From Nonomuraea sp. (GTDB taxonomy: Bacteria > Actinomycetota > Actinomycetes > Streptosporangiales > Streptosporangiaceae): a DNA stretch of 7,162 nucleotides. The notes beneath the pieces were generated by a model that was not told the origin of the DNA, did not search any database, and saw only the letters and a list, made by a program, of their open reading frames with translations. Below are positions 5,065 to 7,162 of this stretch, in pieces; position 1 is the first letter of the stretch; each line of letters opens with the position of its first letter. A program made the position numbers and the translations under genes. Where the stretch lies: NCBI GenBank assembly GCA_013362835.1, contig JABFVJ010000354.1, forward strand, positions 1 to 7,162, in the 5' to 3' direction.

Positions 5065-5714
5065 AGCTGACCTATCGCGTGGAGGAGGGGGCCCGGCTGG
5101 GGTCCCTGCTGTGGGAGTTCGGCCCCGGCCACCGCATGATCTCCTCGGCCATGCTCGGCGGCGGCATCGGCCCCCGCGCATGGGTGCTGAACGCCCAGGT
5201 GGTGGCCGGTTACGCGCGCATGGACCCGGTCGACCACCTGATCTCGATGGGCCCGCCGGGCCCCGGCGTCGGCATGCTGACCGCCGCCTCGGTCGACCGG
5301 TACGTCCGTGCCGCCGACGGGGGAGCCGAGGCCGTCGCCACCGTCGGCCTCCGCGTCCCCACCTGGGCCGCCGCCCCGGAGGGCACAGCGGACCCAGAGC
5401 TCGCCCCGATGCGGATCGGCACGATCAACATCGTGACCGTGCTGCCCGTCGCCATGACCGACGCCGCCCTGGTCAACCTGGTCATGACGGTCACGGAGGC
5501 CAAGACCCAGGCGTTGATCGAAGCCGGTTTCCCCGGCACCGGCACGGCCTCGGACGCGGTCTGCGTGGTGGTCCCGGAGTCGGGCCCGGAGTCGGGCCCC
5601 GAGGAGCTCTTCGGCGGCCCCCGTTCGGAATGGGGCGCCCGCGCCGCCCGCGCCGTCCACGCGGCGGTCCGCCGCGGCGCGGAGGCGTGGCGGCCCGGCG
5701 AGTTCAGACGCTGA
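5061..5714 (+). CDS. cbiZ: Adenosylcobinamide amidohydrolase (CbiZ family)
   Basis: This 217-residue cytoplasmic protein is assigned to the CbiZ family. CbiZ enzymes cleave the amide bond between the corrin ring and the aminopropanol arm of adenosylcobinamide, giving adenosylcobyric acid that can re-enter the native B12 pathway. Supporting features are an N-terminal SSAMLGGGIGPRAWVLNAQV region (28-47) that fits the family's Gly-rich and vlN motif, GTINIV (120-125), TEAKTQALIEAG (145-156) and GTGTASDAVCVV (159-170), the equivalent of the typical ATGTsTDaivV signature. The tail after about 172 is Pro/Glu-rich and then an amphipathic Ala/Arg helix. GTG at 5061 overlaps the ATPase stop by 4 nt, and GAGGCGGA just upstream can serve as ribosome site. 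Its place in a B12-riboswitch operon strongly supports the call. The 3' end overlaps the opposite-strand gene by 11 bp. Confidence 0.88.
   Translation: MKLTYRVEEGARLGSLLWEFGPGHRMISSAMLGGGIGPRAWVLNAQVVAGYARMDPVDHLISMGPPGPGVGMLTAASVDRYVRAADGGAEAVATVGLRVPTWAAAPEGTADPELAPMRIGTINIVTVLPVAMTDAALVNLVMTVTEAKTQALIEAGFPGTGTASDAVCVVVPESGPESGPEELFGGPRSEWGARAARAVHAAVRRGAEAWRPGEFRR
5574..5597 (+). repeat. 12-bp perfect direct repeat in the cbiZ tail
   Basis: CCGGAGTCGGGC occurs twice in a row (5574-5585 and 5586-5597) and encodes a duplicated Glu-Ser-Gly-Pro in the loop between the conserved CbiZ domain and the C-terminal helix. It is an in-frame duplication in a part of the protein with no known motif, so it is probably neutral. 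Confidence 0.75.
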
Positions 5715-7162
5715 CCCCGTAGTCCTCCGCGGCGCCGCGTCCGGTGATGTGGCCGGACTCCAGGTCGGCGAGGACCGCGGCCCGGTCGCGTTCGCCGGGT
5801 GGTCCGAGGCCGCCGCCGCCCGTCGTCTCCACGATGAACGCCTCGCCCGCGCCGAACCGTACGTTGTTCACCTTCGAGGCCAGGCGTTCCACGCGGCCGT
5901 CCAGGTGGCGTTTGAAGAAGCCGCCCACGCGGCCGGGCAGGCCGCCGTCCCGGCCGGGAGGGGGCAGGCGGAGGCGGTCGCCGCGGGTGGTGACGTGGCA
6001 GTCGGCCAGGAAGCGGTAGACCGTGCGCGAGCCGAGGCCGCCGCGGAAGCGGCCGGGGCCGCCCGAGTCGGGGACGGTCTCGACGGACTCGACGATCAGC
6101 GGGCAGCGGCTCTCCACCGGCTCGGCCTGCGGCACCGAGTTGCGGCCGATGCCGAAGTGCACGCCCGTCGCGTCGGGCCCGTCCAGGCCACGCCTCGCGC
6201 CCACCCCGCCGAAGTCGTACGACAGGTGGATCCAGTACGGCGCCCCCACCGCCGCGATCGAGAACGGCTGCAGGATGCCGCTCGCCGCGATGGCCCGTTC
6301 CGGCACCGCGTCCGACAACGCCTGGAAGACGGCCTCCATGGCGGCGTAGATGGGGACGTACCGGCCGCCGCACGGGTGCGGGGAACGGGCGTTGAGCAGG
6401 GAGCCCTCCGGCAGGACGACCTCGATCGCGCGCAGGCAGCCGTCGTTCATCGGGATCGTCGGGTCGAGGAAGCAGCGCACCGCGAAGACGGCCGCCGCGA
6501 GCGACTGGGAGGCCGAGGCGTTGATCGCGGCGGGCACCTGCGGTCCCGTGCCGGTGAAGTCGAGGGTGACCGCGTCGCCCTCCAGGGTGACGGCGACGCG
6601 TACGTCATGCGCCCGCTCCAGGTCGACGCCGTCGTCGTCGATCGGGTACGACGCCTCGAACCGGCCACGGGGAAGCTCGGCCAGGGCCGCCCGCGTACGG
6701 GTCTCGGTGTGGTCGAGGTAGGCGTCCACGCCGGCGGCCAGGCCGGGCTCGCCGTACTCGGCCATCAGGGACTCCAGGCGGGCGGCGGCCACGGCGGTCC
6801 CGGCCACCAGGGCCCGTACGTCGCCCATGACCTTGTCCGGGGTGCGGCTGTTGGCGCGCAGGATCGCCTCGACGGCCGGTTCGAGCCCGTCGCGGGTGGC
6901 CAGCCGGATCGGGGGGAGCTGCAGCCCTTCGAGGAAGATGTCGGTCGCGAGCGGCGCCATGCCCCCGGCCGACAGCCCGCCCAGGTCGGAGACGTGGATC
7001 ATGGTGGCGGTGAAGTACGCCGGCGCGCCCCCGGCGAACACCGGGCGGTAGACCAGCAGGTCGTTGGTGTGCACGCCGCCCCGGTAGGCGTCGTTGAGCA
7101 CGTACGCGTCGCCGGGCCGCATGGTGTGCGGCGGGATGTCCTTCAGCAGCTCGGGCAGCGCC
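5704..7162 (-). CDS. Hydantoinase B / oxoprolinase-type subunit (5' end outside window)
   Basis: The minus-strand frame is open to the window edge, giving 485 residues of a HyuB-family protein (PF02538-type). With a HyuA partner, these enzymes perform ATP-dependent opening of hydantoin, N-methylhydantoin or 5-oxoproline-like rings; some relatives are acetone carboxylase subunits. Visible landmarks are KDIPPHT followed by PGDAYVLNDAYRGGVHTND (about 7060-7116), then IHVSDLGG (6976-6999), LEGLQLPPIRL, CGGRYVP, RFRGGLGSRTVYRF, and the near-terminal TTGGGGLGPPGERD with the usual YGVSV end. The Met at 7122 is internal: reading continues upstream as ALPELLKDIPPHT, which is typical family sequence, so roughly 50-90 N-terminal residues are missing. 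The motif normally seen as RRxPPWGLxGGxPG is altered to RLRLPPPGRDGGLPG. A HyuA gene would be expected upstream, beyond 7162. The substrate cannot be determined. Confidence 0.88.
   Translation of the reverse strand, partial: ALPELLKDIPPHTMRPGDAYVLNDAYRGGVHTNDLLVYRPVFAGGAPAYFTATMIHVSDLGGLSAGGMAPLATDIFLEGLQLPPIRLATRDGLEPAVEAILRANSRTPDKVMGDVRALVAGTAVAAARLESLMAEYGEPGLAAGVDAYLDHTETRTRAALAELPRGRFEASYPIDDDGVDLERAHDVRVAVTLEGDAVTLDFTGTGPQVPAAINASASQSLAAAVFAVRCFLDPTIPMNDGCLRAIEVVLPEGSLLNARSPHPCGGRYVPIYAAMEAVFQALSDAVPERAIAASGILQPFSIAAVGAPYWIHLSYDFGGVGARRGLDGPDATGVHFGIGRNSVPQAEPVESRCPLIVESVETVPDSGGPGRFRGGLGSRTVYRFLADCHVTTRGDRLRLPPPGRDGGLPGRVGGFFKRHLDGRVERLASKVNNVRFGAGEAFIVETTGGGGLGPPGERDRAAVLADLESGHITGRGAAEDYGVSV

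Noticed and set aside
3826..5181. 451-codon minus-strand open frame across btuC, btuD and cbiZ
   Set aside because: It runs antisense to three well-supported genes with intact motifs, and its own translation is compositionally biased and motif-free.

Overview
This is a very GC-rich window with near-saturated G/C at third codon positions, GTG starts, 1-4 nt gene junctions and a cobalamin riboswitch. Together these suggest a high-GC actinomycete (Streptosporangiales- or Streptomyces-like). That placement is an inference; no rRNA or other taxonomic marker is present.

Left part (1-2023, all + strand). The last 15 codons of an unidentified gene end at position 48. That 3' end appears to be copied downstream as about six degenerate units of roughly 30 bp, running to about 215. 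The final unit carries the start codon of a short-chain dehydrogenase/reductase (212-1021). A G-rich 144-bp gap with a strong G-quadruplex-type motif and an inverted repeat follows. After it comes a compact Gfo/Idh/MocA-family NAD(P)-dependent oxidoreductase (1166-2023). The substrates of both oxidoreductases are unknown.

Centre (2042-5714, + strand). A promoter-like TTGACG box leads into a clear cobalamin (B12) riboswitch. This precedes a tight four-gene operon: a lipoprotein corrinoid-binding protein (BtuF type), a FecCD-type permease (BtuC type), an ABC ATPase (BtuD type) and a CbiZ-type adenosylcobinamide amidohydrolase. The junctions are a 1-nt gap, then 4-nt ATGA and GTGA overlaps. The inferred logic is that low adenosylcobalamin switches on uptake of corrinoids. 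CbiZ would then cleave the aminopropanol side chain of adenosylcobinamide to give adenosylcobyric acid, so that imported incomplete or foreign corrinoids can be rebuilt into the cell's own B12.

Right part (5704-7162, - strand). A hydantoinase B / oxoprolinase-type subunit gene is convergent with the B12 operon and overlaps its last gene by 11 bp. Its 5' end lies beyond the window.

The B12 operon is a known kind of system. The less ordinary features are the gene-end-derived tandem array, the riboswitch-controlled pairing of uptake with CbiZ, a microsatellite-coded linker in the lipoprotein, and the overlapping convergent gene ends.
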